Assembly (NCBI GenBank): GCA_029931535.1
Contig: JAQPZY010001659.1
Span: forward strand, 4,966,001-5,030,000
Reading direction: 5' to 3'
From: Margaritifera margaritifera
Lineage: Eukaryota; Mollusca; Bivalvia; Unionida; Margaritiferidae
Length of the DNA: 64,000 bases
This document shows, one piece after another, positions 45,541 through 56,600 of the stretch. Within the stretch, counting starts at the first letter, position 1, and the number at the start of each line of letters is the position of its first letter. The notes below the pieces were generated by a model. That model made no database searches, was not told the origin of the DNA, and saw only the letters and a list, made by a program, of their open reading frames with translations. The position numbers and the translations under genes are program-made.

Positions 45541-47165
45541 TTCATTTCCACATTTATTTTTGATAACAGCATAACAGCAAACCGTCTGTGCTAGATGAAC
45601 TGAAAGAAAGTACGCATGGGTGTGCTCTGTGGTTTCAGATACTCCTCTTAGCAGCAACCTATAGGACATAACTGAGCCACTTATCCACCAGTTTCACGAG
45701 GTGATAACTGCACAGGTAGCTAATTAAACGCTTAAACTGTCTCCTTGCATCCGACTTGGCAGATTCTAGCAGACAGATTTTATCAGTTGGCATGAAAAAT
45801 GTAAAATTACATCAATAAAAATATTGTGCAATACATCAATGCACAAGAGGCACAGGATAAACGCCAATAAATAGATGCATTCTTTCAAAAGCATGCGTTA
45901 GTCTCGAATTATATGCGAGGCTATTTAAACTGATAAAGAACTTTTCTGTCTGATTCGATTATTAAAACATTATTCGTAGATAATCACACGACGCCGCGTT
46001 TGATAAACCCATCCCATATTTTTTGACGTTGCACATGTGCAATATTACCTTATGACGCAACAGCTGATGTTCTACCGCCGTATAAGGTCAAGGTGTAATG
46101 TCATATGCATCAAAATGCACTTAAAAGTTTGCACGATCTGGCGGTTTGTTAAATTCAGTAAAATTAAAACCTTCAAATCGTAAAACAGAATACACTACAA
46201 AATGTTGTCAAAAATATCTTCTCAACCCTGTTTTTCAAAACAGTTGTCCTATTATCGTGCTTGTTAAAGAAAAGAGTAAAAAATGTCCTTTCCTAAAATT
46301 CATTAAAAAAAATAGCTTAAAAGTCCTGTTCCTATATTCTAAGGCAAATGGATTGAAAAGAATTACATCTGCCAGACAAAATAATTAACTTAATACTTAT
46401 ACAAGGTACATATGATTATTCCTTTGGGATTGTTGACTGAATACTATAGATTCCTGGTTACCTGTTTTTTTCACTTTTTACTTGTCATTGTTCATTGTTT
46501 ATGTCTGCCAACAACTCCATGAGATTTATTTGAATAAATGGGTTAACCGGGACAATGGGGTCAACGGGACACTTACTATTTTGTATAGCATCAATCAAAC
46601 AAAATTCATGTCTTTCAAATAAGATTATATAAAACAAAAGTAGATTTTGGTCCGTCGTGCTAATACAATCTCGCTTCATTCTGTGAAAAAGGAAAAACAT
46701 AATGTTAAAATAATGATGTGGCATTATGTTGGGTACATGAATGATACGCGTAAAGTAAAATGGATTGTTGGAATCCAGTTGAATTGAATAGAAATTTGTT
46801 GTTTTTTTTTAATTGTAAATTTTAAAATAACACCGCATTTTAGTGAGAATAGTGCATTCAATAAAATATTATGTACTTTCCTCCGTTTGTGTTGCGACCT
46901 ATTGTGATTTATGTACAATTATTGTTTAGCGTAAAAAATGCAAATTAAACACACCGAACCATTAAATATGACGTCATGTTAAAATTTATGTGAAAATACG
47001 ATCAATGTGATGGCTGTAATTTGGAAAGCAATTTTTCTTAAGTCAGCAAAATGTTTCTTACACCCAGCTCGTGTATTCCGTGGAGACATAAAATTATTGC
47101 AATATTGGTTTCGAAAACTGATTTGTTTCGTTTTAAATCTCAGCGGAAACGCAGTCTCAAAAATC
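45541..47165. other. Gene-free stretch
   Basis: Open frames of 60-80 codons on both strands, Lys- or Phe-rich from AT bias, with no domain signal. Confidence 0.4.
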
Positions 47166-47168
47166 CAA

Positions 47169-49060
47169 AACAAGAGATCCATGTTGGCCTGAGCTCGCTC
47201 ACATGACTGACATCTGCATAATCGTCAAATTCAAGAGCAGTTGACCAATATCTCTGGGTCAGTAATGTTTTCTGTTGAAATTTCCAGTGTTGTTGATTTT
47301 ATATGTTATGAAAACAAATGTCTTCATGTTTCTCCTGTTTTTGCATCTTCATCCATATTTGATGGCACATCAGTATCCTTTGTCCAATACTAAAAGGTCC
47401 CAATGCCAGTATGCAATGTGTCAAAATTGGTCAAATTCTGTTCAGCATATTTTAAAATTTTGTTAGATAAAGTTGTGTACATACTTTTCTACTGTTAGTA
47501 ATGTCAACCATATTTGATGACTAAGCGGCATCTTCTGTATAGATCTGAAAGGCATTCATAGATAAAACACTTTCTGTCAAACTTGGTCAAATTCTGTCAA
47601 GAGGTAATTTTAGAATAAGTTACTGAAGATTTTTGAAGTTTTATGAACAGCGGCCATATGTGATGGTATATTAGCATCATTTGTATAAACTTTAAAGAAA
47701 ATCGTGCCAGTGTGTTTTCTGGACAGAGGCGAGATGTCAATGATTTGTAAAAAGCGAGCGCCTTAGACCAATCGGCCACCCGGGGCCCCAGGATGCTTTC
47801 TGAAAAGTTTGCTCAAATTCTATTGAGCGGTTTTGGAGAAGATGTCATTTACAGGATTGTTGCATTCTTAGCAACGGCGGTCATGTTTGATGTCGGATCG
47901 TCATCATTTATACAAATGTTAAAGGTCTTTAAGATAGGATGCTTTCTGTCACATTTGATCAAAAATATTTCAGCAGTTTTTGAGAAGAAATTGTTTAGCA
48001 GTTTATCTATTTTTAGTATCAGAGGTCATATTTGATGGCGGATTGGCATAATTTGCAAAAACTTGAAAGGTCATAATTGCTTTCTATCAAGTTTGGCCAA
48101 AGTTTATTCAGCGGTTTTGGAGAAGATTTCACGTAAAGAAATTTTAAATTTTTAGTAATGGCGCCCATATTTGATGGTGGATCGGCATGTTGTTGTTTTT
48201 TGGTTTTTTTTGCCGTTATTTGAAAGGTCTTCATGTCCGGATGCTTTCTGTCAAATTTGATAAAATTCTGTGAAGCGGTTTTAGAGAACTAGTCATTTTA
48301 AGTTTTTTGTTCCTTCTGTTTTTTAGTAACGGCGGCCATGTTTGATATTAGATCAGAAGTTGAACATAGCGATTGATGACAGATGACGGACAGATTTTCT
48401 ATTTCTGGTAACGGCGACCATATTTGATGGCAGATCGGCATGATTTACACCAACTTGAAAAGGACGTTACGCTAGGATAAGTTCTGTAAAAAAAATTTAA
48501 ATTTATTCAGCGATTTTTGGAAAAGAAGTCGTTTAAAGGCTTTTTCTATTATTAGTAATGACGGTTATACTTAATGTCGGATTGGCATCATTTATAAAAA
48601 TTTGAAAGGTCTTCATGACAGGATGATTTCTTTAAAATGTGATCAAATTTTGTTCCGCCGTTGCTTAGAAAAAGCTGTTTAAGTTTTTTTATTTTTTGGT
48701 AACAGAGACCATAATGTATGGCGGATTGGCATAATTTGTATAAACTTGAAAGGTTGTCATGCCAGGATGCTTACTCTCAAGTTTGGTCAAATATGATTCA
48801 GCGGTTTAGGAGATGTCATTTAAAGGTTTTATTTTTAGTAACGACAGCCATATTTGATGGTGGATGGGCATATTGTTTTCACAATTTGAAAGGTCTTCAC
48901 GCCAAGATGCTTTCTGTCAAATTTTATCAAATTTTGTTCATCGGTTTTGTTGAAGAAGTCGTTTCAAGTTTTTGTTATTTTTCTATTATTGATAAGGACA
49001 ACCATATTTCTCCTGCGTAGTATAACAACTTTAGAAACGATGTTTAGCTCAGAGATTCGA
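47169..49060 (-). mobile_element. Pearl/HINE-like composite element with ~11 core units
   Basis: The left edge is AACAAGAGATCCATGTTGGC then CTGAGCTCGCTCAC, the terminal cassette also seen at 12.28 and 19.30 kb. About 150 bp of end sequence and roughly eleven core units averaging 150 bp follow. Each core has 'GTAACGGCGGCCATATTTGA', 'GATCGGCATCATTTGTA', 'AACTTGAAAGGTCTTCATGC', 'CAGGATGCTTTCTGTCAAAT' and 'TTCAGCGGTTTTGGAGAAGA'. CCATATTTGATGG-type anchors lie near 47352, 47508, 47653, 47880, 48028, 48168, 48338, 48417, 48565, 48712 and 48848. No coding capacity. A SINE head interrupts one unit. Confidence 0.8.
47711..47789 (-). mobile_element. SINE 5'-head fragment inserted in the array
   Basis: On the minus strand it reads GGGGCCCCGGGTGGCCGATT then GGTCTAAGGCGCTCGC and CTCGCCTCTGTCC, matching the head of the 7077-7332 SINE (A box TGGCCGATTGG). 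The 5' end is intact but everything after the head is missing, the reverse of normal 5' truncation. The surrounding unit GTGCCAG|AGGATGC closes up cleanly around it. Confidence 0.75.
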
Positions 49061-49323
49061 CTTTTTTTTTAGGTCTCGATCAAATCTGACTCACCATCCC
49101 ACCTTTAAGGAATGCCAGTCTGTTTTCCAATCTTAACACTGGACATGACCATGCTCGCGCCCGCTTAATATGCAAGTGCAACGCGCTGAATGTAATACTG
49201 CCCTCTCATTGGTAGACTGAAAATGACGCACTGCGCCTACTGAAAACCACAGAAAACTGATTTTCAAAAACTCAAAATTAAACTACACGTGAAAAGTATC
49301 ATGGGGATTAGTATATTGGTTAA
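49061..49323. other. Gene-free stretch
   Basis: Nothing recognised. Confidence 0.3.
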
Positions 49324-49348
49324 CACACACACAGACACACACACACGC
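49324..49348. repeat. (AC)n microsatellite
   Basis: About twelve AC units with one AGAC interruption. Confidence 0.9.
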
Positions 49349-50260
49349 AAGACTCGGCTCTAATCTTGGTATGTCGATCTTATAATTGTCCAGTCTATTC
49401 ACTGAAGAATTCAGTATACAAGATTAAAAGATGTAATCATAATGGAAATGAGGGCATCAAAGATATCAAGTTTCTCATATAATATAAATGCAAACTTACC
49501 CCACCCAAAACGTCAGTCTGAGTTAACAGGGCGAACTAAATATCTATAATGAAGCCAAAAGGGTGTTAAAATCTAAAAATAACTTTTACACAAAAACCGT
49601 AGTCACTTTGCGCATTCCTGAACAGATTACTAATAGGCGATGTGTTGGTAACACATATTTTACGTCTAAAATAACGAGTTAGACACGTTACCAGGTGCAG
49701 TGGAACATTTTCATTTTTAGAGTAGTGAAATGATCCCAGCGGTGAACGATCCATCGCATTTACGTTTATATATGCCTTTAAAGTACCATGACGGCCATGT
49801 TCATACAATTTTCCGTATCTTTTGGGGTGGGTGGATGGATAGGATATTGGGGGAAAAGGGCGCAAATTTCGTTGCTCTAAAAAGTTATTAGTGCAATATG
49901 TGCATTTTTTAAAATACATATAATCGCTAGAATACGACAAAACGTGAAAGAAAACGTCTGGTCGCACTGTAATCAACATCTGAATAGACAGCTACATTTT
50001 CATGCTTTTGCAGAAACTTTTTTTTTTTTTTAAAAGTACTTTTCATCTCACGGGTTCTGTACACAGCTAAAAAGATAGACACACAAGTTTACCCGTGGAC
50101 AAACGAAGTTATTATTGCTGGTTTTTGTTTGGTTAATTTGTATGGTAACCCTGAATTACCATTATAAAGGCGTTGTAGGAAATTTGGATATATCTGTGCA
50201 TACAGTATATAAAAAAAAAAACTATGTGGTCATGTGCAAAACGCAAAAAAATAACTTAAG
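49349..50260. other. Gene-free stretch with a 137-codon minus-strand frame
   Basis: The frame at 49566-49979 (minus) is among the longest uninterrupted ones, but it shows no recognisable domain, signal peptide or repeat. A frame this long is not unlikely by chance across six frames of 64 kb, so it is not called as a gene. Confidence 0.35.
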
Positions 50261-50264
50261 ACAG

Positions 50265-50790
50265 CAAAATGTGAAATGTAGGTCAGAATAACCATTGATG
50301 AACGGGTTTAGTACTATTAGAGATGTAAACACTCGTATAATTTAATAGTTCTAGCATTAAATCAAAATAAATTTTTTAACTAAAGTCAGTGAAACATGAA
50401 ATATAGGTCACAGATGAGGGTGTATTCCTCACCAACTTTCATTTCAGGTATAACAGTATGTTTACAGGATGCCAAAACCTACGTGACCATGTGCTAAATT
50501 AAACAAAACTTGATCTAAGCCAGTAAAATGTGAAATGTAGGTCACAAGGACCAACTTTTCATGTAAGGGTGTCGCACTAATAGAGATGTATACATTATGT
50601 ATTTTGATGATTCTGAACAGAGCTCGATAGATAAATTTAAAACACAATACTGAATCCAAATCAGTGAAGCTTCAAATATTGGTCAAAGCAACGTATATCT
50701 GTGATTATAATCAAGATGCATCCCCTCACCAAGTTTAAGGATTTCAGGTATAATAGTATGTGGACAGCGTGGAAAAAAAAACCCCTGAAC
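50265..50790. repeat. Diverged tandem array, ~125-139-bp units, 4 copies
   Basis: GTGAAATGTAGGTCA or a variant recurs near 50272, 50395, 50530 and 50668. The units carry 'CTCACCAACTTTCATTTCAG', GTATAACAGTATGTTTACAG and 'ACtaAATTAAAcAAAACtTgAtC'. The last unit is the most diverged. Confidence 0.72.
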
Positions 50791-51655
50791 TAAACTAAAA
50801 CACTTTACCAAGAATGTGTAACCAATGTACATTTATTACAAAGTTAGCCTCCTTAGCCCCTTCCCCAAGGGGTGCTATGAAACTCACACCAAACTGTTGC
50901 CCAGGACCTAGGAAGAAATAATGGTCGAGATGCGGTGTGGTTGTACATATGCTATTATATATGAGGACGACGACGCCAGGAGTAGTGCAATAGCTCTCCT
51001 CTACTCGGTAGAGGCAAGCTAAAAACCAGTAGTGACAGAAGCAATTTGAAGTCGATCCTTTCACCTCTACTCCCAAGTCTCGCCAAAAAGGTGTGGCATC
51101 CAAAACAGATGGCCTATGTGTTAAAATGAGTAAACAAATATCATTGTATATTTAAAAATACAGATTTCTCTTTTATCTGCTCTTCAAAGACGCTCTTCAA
51201 TCCTGCCCGAGACTTGATGAGCATAGCTTGAATCGTTTGAATGATTAAGTCATCACTGTGGTGATGTCACTGTGTATAAATGAATAAATCAAGTAATGAA
51301 AGTGCAAGGGTGAATTTAGTTAGCAAACCAGTCAAACTCGGACTCGAAAGATGTGAATGTGGCCGTAAAAATTGATCTTGAAGAACTGAACATGTATCAA
51401 GAACAGAAATATACATTATTTTCTCGTCTATAATGAGCACCGAACAGAGCTGACCCAGATCTGATGTTGCATAATCTGCAGGCAGATCAGGGTCTACACT
51501 GTTAGATCTCCTTAAGATTTCAAGTGAACAGTGAAAACCTTAACAATCACGCGTATTACACAATGACAGATCTATGTCTATGCTTCTGGAATAAGGGTGG
51601 ACGTTATATACAAGTACAGACGGTTTGAAAGATGAAATCATTAGCACGAATTTAG

Positions 51656-51656
<1 letters not shown>
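50791..51656. other. Gene-free stretch
   Basis: CAGATCTGATGTTGCATAAT then CTGCAGGCAGATCAG near 51460 is a degraded relative of the palindrome inside the 16.8 kb MITE. No exon recognised. Confidence 0.4.

Positions 51657-51722
<66 letters not shown>
51657..51722. repeat. (TA)n microsatellite
   Basis: About 33 TA units. Confidence 0.97.
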
Positions 51723-51723
<1 letters not shown>

Positions 51724-52795
51724 CACTTAATACTCGTGCCTGGTTGATAAAATTCACGTTTTACTTGTTCTGTCGAATAGACAACGATTCAGATGAATAC
51801 CAAAATAAAACTGACACTTTTAATTTCTAGAAGAAGGCTTCAAGTTGGTGAAACACGGGAGGAATGAAGTCGTCCATCTACACCCCACAAGACCTTTAAA
51901 AAATAGATAAGGACCGTCCCGGGTAAATTGAATGCAGTTCTGTTTCTTAAAAAGTTGTGGTCAATACTGAGGAGGGACCTGTGCAGCAGAACTGATGCAG
52001 ACAACGGAATGACTAGCGAAAGACATTCTAAATAACGAACTACATCAATGCAAAATTCATAAATAACAGCTTCTGTAAAACTTTTGCACAGCCATAAGTG
52101 GTTTGATAATCACTACAATAATATATGGAGTATCAATACTACCATTTTCAAATCATTTGAAAAACAAATCAAATCATGCTATACAAGCTGAAATGAAATA
52201 ATAGTCGCAGAGCTAACTGTCTTCCTGATTTTCTGGTTTCTTCAGTCTGACAAACCAATCTTTATCACAGCTTCATATAGCAACATGCAAGCTCAGACCT
52301 TGCTGTTCTATCAAGAACACAAAATGAAGCAACAATGTCCTCTTTTAATTGACCTTATAAAAAAATAAAAGACACTGATTTGCATTACTTTTTGCACTGA
52401 GAACTATCATACTGTATTTACAATGAACAGTACAGACCTTGGCCAGCCGGCACATTATGCGAGGACAGATCTCGGTTTATATTGTTCGTAGTTCAGTGAG
52501 TTCTATATACAGGGGAATATGATCGTGTTATACATATTTTTCACAGCACTAATGTGATATTTTGAACACAAGTTACACTGTTGTAGCATAAAGTTAAAAG
52601 CCCTTTTACCTGACATTTACCTGGTCAAATTGCTATTTTACCTGTCAACCTACTTTCTTCACATTTTCTAATGCCTGTCGCAAAGGTAATAAAATTGCAC
52701 TTAAGCACGAATTCATATGTAACGTGATTGACAGCGATTAAAACAATTCATCTCGACCAGAGTATATGGTTACCACGTATAAGTGACCTTTCCTG
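51723..52795. other. Gene-free stretch
   Basis: CGGCACATTATGCGAGGACA near 52447 again recalls the 16.8 kb MITE palindrome. Otherwise nothing. Confidence 0.4.
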
Positions 52796-52799
52796 CAAA

Positions 52800-53608
52800 T
52801 GTCAAATATTCAACATTCTTTTTATCGGACAATCCATTATTATCCCAAATCTTACAGAAATATGATTTGCTCATCAAATCTGAAGAAGAAAAAAAAAAGA
52901 TGCATGTACTGTTGGCTCCCTCGTCACTTTGGTATTAAGGGTAATGAAAGGGCAGATAAGGCAGCCAACGTCTTCTGTGTCTGAATGGAAGATTCAATAT
53001 GGTAACTTCAAATATTACATTAATCAGCATGTTCCAAGTACTTGTTAAACTATGTAGAACGAAAGCTCCACAAACAAGATTCGGAACACCAAACCCATCA
53101 TTAGAGAATGGCACCCTCCTACAGAATATACAGCTGGGACGATGCGGTATTGTGCCATTTGCTCGCATACCTGAGCCATGCATACCTCCTGAAGGGGAAC
53201 CTCGACCACAGTACACACCGTGTCAGTGTCCACATCGACCTCCACTCTATACGACATAAGTTTGTTTTGACATAAACCGAATTAAGAAGCTTTTTGTAAA
53301 TGTACCACTTGAGAACATCTTTGGCTTTTTGAAACGGGTGTGGTTCATATAACAAATTTTGACCCTATATTTTAAGAATTTAATATTTGTTACCTTTTTA
53401 TCGTCTTTTATATACCTTTTGAAGGAGTTTAACATCTGTAACTATAGTCGTTTCTCTTTTACAGCTACATGTTGTACGTTTATTTGGAAGGGTTTATTTT
53501 CCTGAAGTTTTTTCTTCTGTTATTGCTATTTTTACATTTACATGTTTGGAACTTAACTTTTAACTGGCACTATATAGCCAGGTTTATGCTGAAGTGCCGT
53601 TAAACCCA
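52800..53608 (+). pseudogene. 5'-truncated non-LTR retrotransposon: RNase H end, C-terminal tail and 3' end
   Basis: After an interrupted DNPLLSQILQKYDLL stretch and an A-rich slip, the frame reads CWLPRHFGIKGNERADKAAN. That is the RNase H signature of Jockey/I-type elements (WIPSHVGIxGNExAD, with R for S and F for V). Further on come NKIRNTKPIIREW, a YLSHAYLLKG segment (the RLRIGHTxLTHxYLL motif) and a CQCPHR-like Cys cluster, in three different frames with stops. The non-coding 3' part ends CACTATATAGCCAGGTTTAT then GCTGAAGTGCCGTTAAACCC. The reverse transcriptase is absent. It is dead by truncation and frameshift. Confidence 0.85.
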
Positions 53609-53609
<1 letters not shown>

Positions 53610-53639
<30 letters not shown>

Positions 53640-53757
53640 CATACATACATACATACATACATACATACGTACGTACATACGTATATACATACATACATAC
53701 ATACATACATACATACATACATACATACATACATACATACATACGTACGTACGTACA
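53610..53757. repeat. (ACAT)n microsatellite at the LINE 3' end
   Basis: About 37 units with a few ACGT variants in the middle and at the end. It begins directly after the LINE tail GTTAAACCCATT, so it probably grew from the short repeat that this LINE type carries at its 3' terminus. Confidence 0.97.
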
Positions 53758-54695
53758 AACATTCGTCCTATACTGTATGCCTCACAATCCAGATGTCACA
53801 TATCATTAATAATCTTTATCTGTTATTATCTCTTTAAAGTTGACAATTATGCTATGAAAATTATGGCACCAATAAATTCTTCTTTTCAGAATTAACCGAT
53901 TGTAAAATATACGGTACTGTCTATGTCATGGCGAAAATGAATAATCACCATATCTGACACCAAAAAAGATTTATATGGATGTTTTTCATGGTAAATACAA
54001 CTAGACTGAACGATGTCATTATTTCACACACAAATATATGTCTTACTATATCGCACCACTTAACCACAAAATGCTGCTTGTATCATTTGGATAGACTATG
54101 CATTCATCTTTCCTTTATTGTGGTTTCTTTTTCCGCCTTCAAATGGATAATTACATCAGCAGAAAGCAAATGGTTTATTAATTTTATCTTACAATACCAT
54201 TTGGTTTTTTTTAATGGATAATTACTGTAAGCAATAATGATACAACGTGAAAGGATTGATTTAATAATCTGCATGAAAGATCTATCTTTTGAAAATTATT
54301 ATTAGTTGAATTATTTCCAAGAAAAAAAATTATAAGATTAAATAGGTTTCAAAAGTCAAAACATTTATCTCCGCGAAGACATGCTAGAAACCAAATCACG
54401 CTGACTACAAAATAAACTAAAGGGCGCAACAGAATAAAGTTTTCTAAATGGTTCAGCCATTTAATCAGAAGATGAGCACTAATTTTAGACCACTTACAGG
54501 GCCAACAACTTGTCGAGAAAAAAAAAATCATTCAACATTGGTTAAATTTGAAACTTTTTTCTTACACAAAAATTGTGGTCAACACTATTAGACAGTATTT
54601 ACCACAGGCGAAGAGCTTTTTAAAGATAGTTGCTGAAAACTGTAAAACGCAAACAAAAGATTATACATGTATTTAGCTACCATTACACAAGGCCA
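53758..54695. other. Gene-free stretch
   Basis: Nothing recognised. Confidence 0.4.
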
Positions 54696-54714
54696 CCCCC
54701 CCCCCCCCCCCCCC
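54696..54714. repeat. Poly-C tract (19)
   Basis: Pure C run. Confidence 0.95.
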
Positions 54715-56152
54715 GCCCGGAATTTTAAAGAAATAGCTATGAGCATTCTCCTCAAATACGAGAGGTCAATTAGCAATAGAATTTGCATTTTGTTTTGCAC
54801 AGTCAACGTTCTGGATTAATGGGATAGATCCCAAGAACAATCGCTGGTAGTATTGTGGGGAACGGTCAAATTAAACAGATATCACTGAAAATCAAGTACA
54901 TAATTTAAAATGTACGTATAATTAGACCGAGTTTAAGTCTCTCATCTGCGGTTGGCAGTCGTCTGTAAAATACTGGCTTCTTTCGGTTCAAGTGCCATCA
55001 TAAGCCCACATTTAGAAATTTCCTCAAATTACAAGTACAAAGGGTAAAATTAGAAAGTACCATATTTTATCTAAAGATGTATTCCCCTACCCCACCTTTC
55101 TACTTCTTTCTAAACGTTAGATATCCAACCGCATAAACATGTCTTTATAAATGACACCAATAACTTTACACAGGTTGCCTTAAGAAGAAAAAGCAGATGA
55201 CGATGAAGAAGAAGAAAATCCACTGAAATCAAGCTAACTTCTCCAATTGTATTGTCGCATTTCATGTAATTATATATGTTTAATGACAATCAATGTGTGT
55301 GGACTTATAATAGGTAAACATATATAGTTGTGATACACAGCCACCTTGATAACAGGGCTGATAAAAGTTTAAATTAACATCAATTTCATGAATCGTAACA
55401 CGAGAAACGTACAGATGATAACGACGGCTCAGGCTTGTCCCAATTTGCTCCCGTCTGTCTCGTTATACCTTACTGACGGGCAATTGGAAAACAACTTTAT
55501 TCCTTTGTTAATAAAAGCACAGGTAAAAAATAGTGTTGAACAAAAAGGTCAAAGGAAACTCTACAGAAAAACTTATAAATGTATAATGACATACAATCAC
55601 CGCATAATGGAGTGTCGGTAACAAATATCTATTATCCTCGTCCTAAAAACTGCATCATTGCCACGTGGTGATTCATATTCAAGACACTTGTGTATATGAT
55701 TATAAATTTCGTTTCCTTTTAATACTCCCACTTTAATCACAACTTTTGTTGCACAATACTTGTTTTAAGTGAAATACTTCGTTTTCTAATGCACGGAAAT
55801 GTAAGATTTCACATTAAATACACAAAGATTATATTGCTGATGAAAATAAATATTTGACGTTCTCAGTCAAATGCTTCAGTTTTGTGGGAAAGTGAAAGTG
55901 ACTTTGATTCCGTTCACAGCATTTTTCTTTTAACCTCAGTAAACCCTATTCTTGTGTTCTGAAAATAAAAAACTTCTTTATTGAATAGTACAAAATGCAC
56001 AGACTATGTGCACCAACAAGGGCCGCGTAAACTACATACATTTTGCCCTGTTGAATGTAACCAAAGATGGCAGATTAAATGAGACAGCTGGAGGAGACAG
56101 GTCATCCCCGAGGCCATTGGTCGTGGGTAATAGCCCAAACAGCAGAGATGAG
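54715..56152. other. Gene-free stretch
   Basis: No exon or repeat recognised. Confidence 0.4.
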
Positions 56153-56167
56153 CCCCCCCCCCCCCCC
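56153..56167. repeat. Poly-C tract (15)
   Basis: Pure C run. Confidence 0.95.
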
Positions 56168-56269
56168 TTTATTGTTTTAAAAATGAATTACATGCATCGC
56201 CTGCTTCCCTGCCTGATAAAGATACGTTTTCACTTTCAAATGACCATGATTTTGCATGATTGTCAATGC

Positions 56270-56600
56270 GAGGGCAGGGGTGCATGGATATGAAAGGACA
56301 GAACTTCTTTATTCATTACAGTCCAAATATTATACCTATCCCACTTAAGGTTTGGGACTTGTCACCATACATGAAAATTTTAACTGAAAACTTAGCCCAG
56401 ATTTTCGAACGAACTTTACTTTGCCTGATATTAATCGGAGGGTACAAGTGCATGGATATGAAAGGACAGAACTTCTTGATATACAGTCCAAGAATAATAA
56501 ATATTTCTCTCATGATCTTGGGGACTCATAACCAGACAGAATAATTTTAGCCAAAACCTTAACCTGTGCTGACACAGCTGCCGGTGCCAGTGGAAGAAGT
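56270..56600. repeat. Two-copy 168-bp tandem repeat
   Basis: GTGCATGGATATGAAAGGAC then AGAACTTCTT occurs at 56280 and 56448. Both copies are followed by TACAGTCCAA, a 'GGgaCTtgtCAccAtAC' block and 'ATTTTAaCtgAAAaC.TtAgCC'. The anchor is almost identical and the rest more diverged. Confidence 0.8.

Noticed and set aside
49035..49060. TTTAGCTCAG near the right end of the 47-49 kb element as its second terminus
   Set aside because: It is in the wrong orientation relative to the terminus of copy A, and no stem-loop or CCGT run accompanies it.
49566..49979. 137-codon minus-strand frame
   Set aside because: No domain, no repeats and no homology recognised. Length alone is not significant for six frames of 64 kb.
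52935..53435. Four overlapping minus-strand frames of 62-93 codons
   Set aside because: They are antisense to the plus-strand LINE remnant, which explains the sequence fully.
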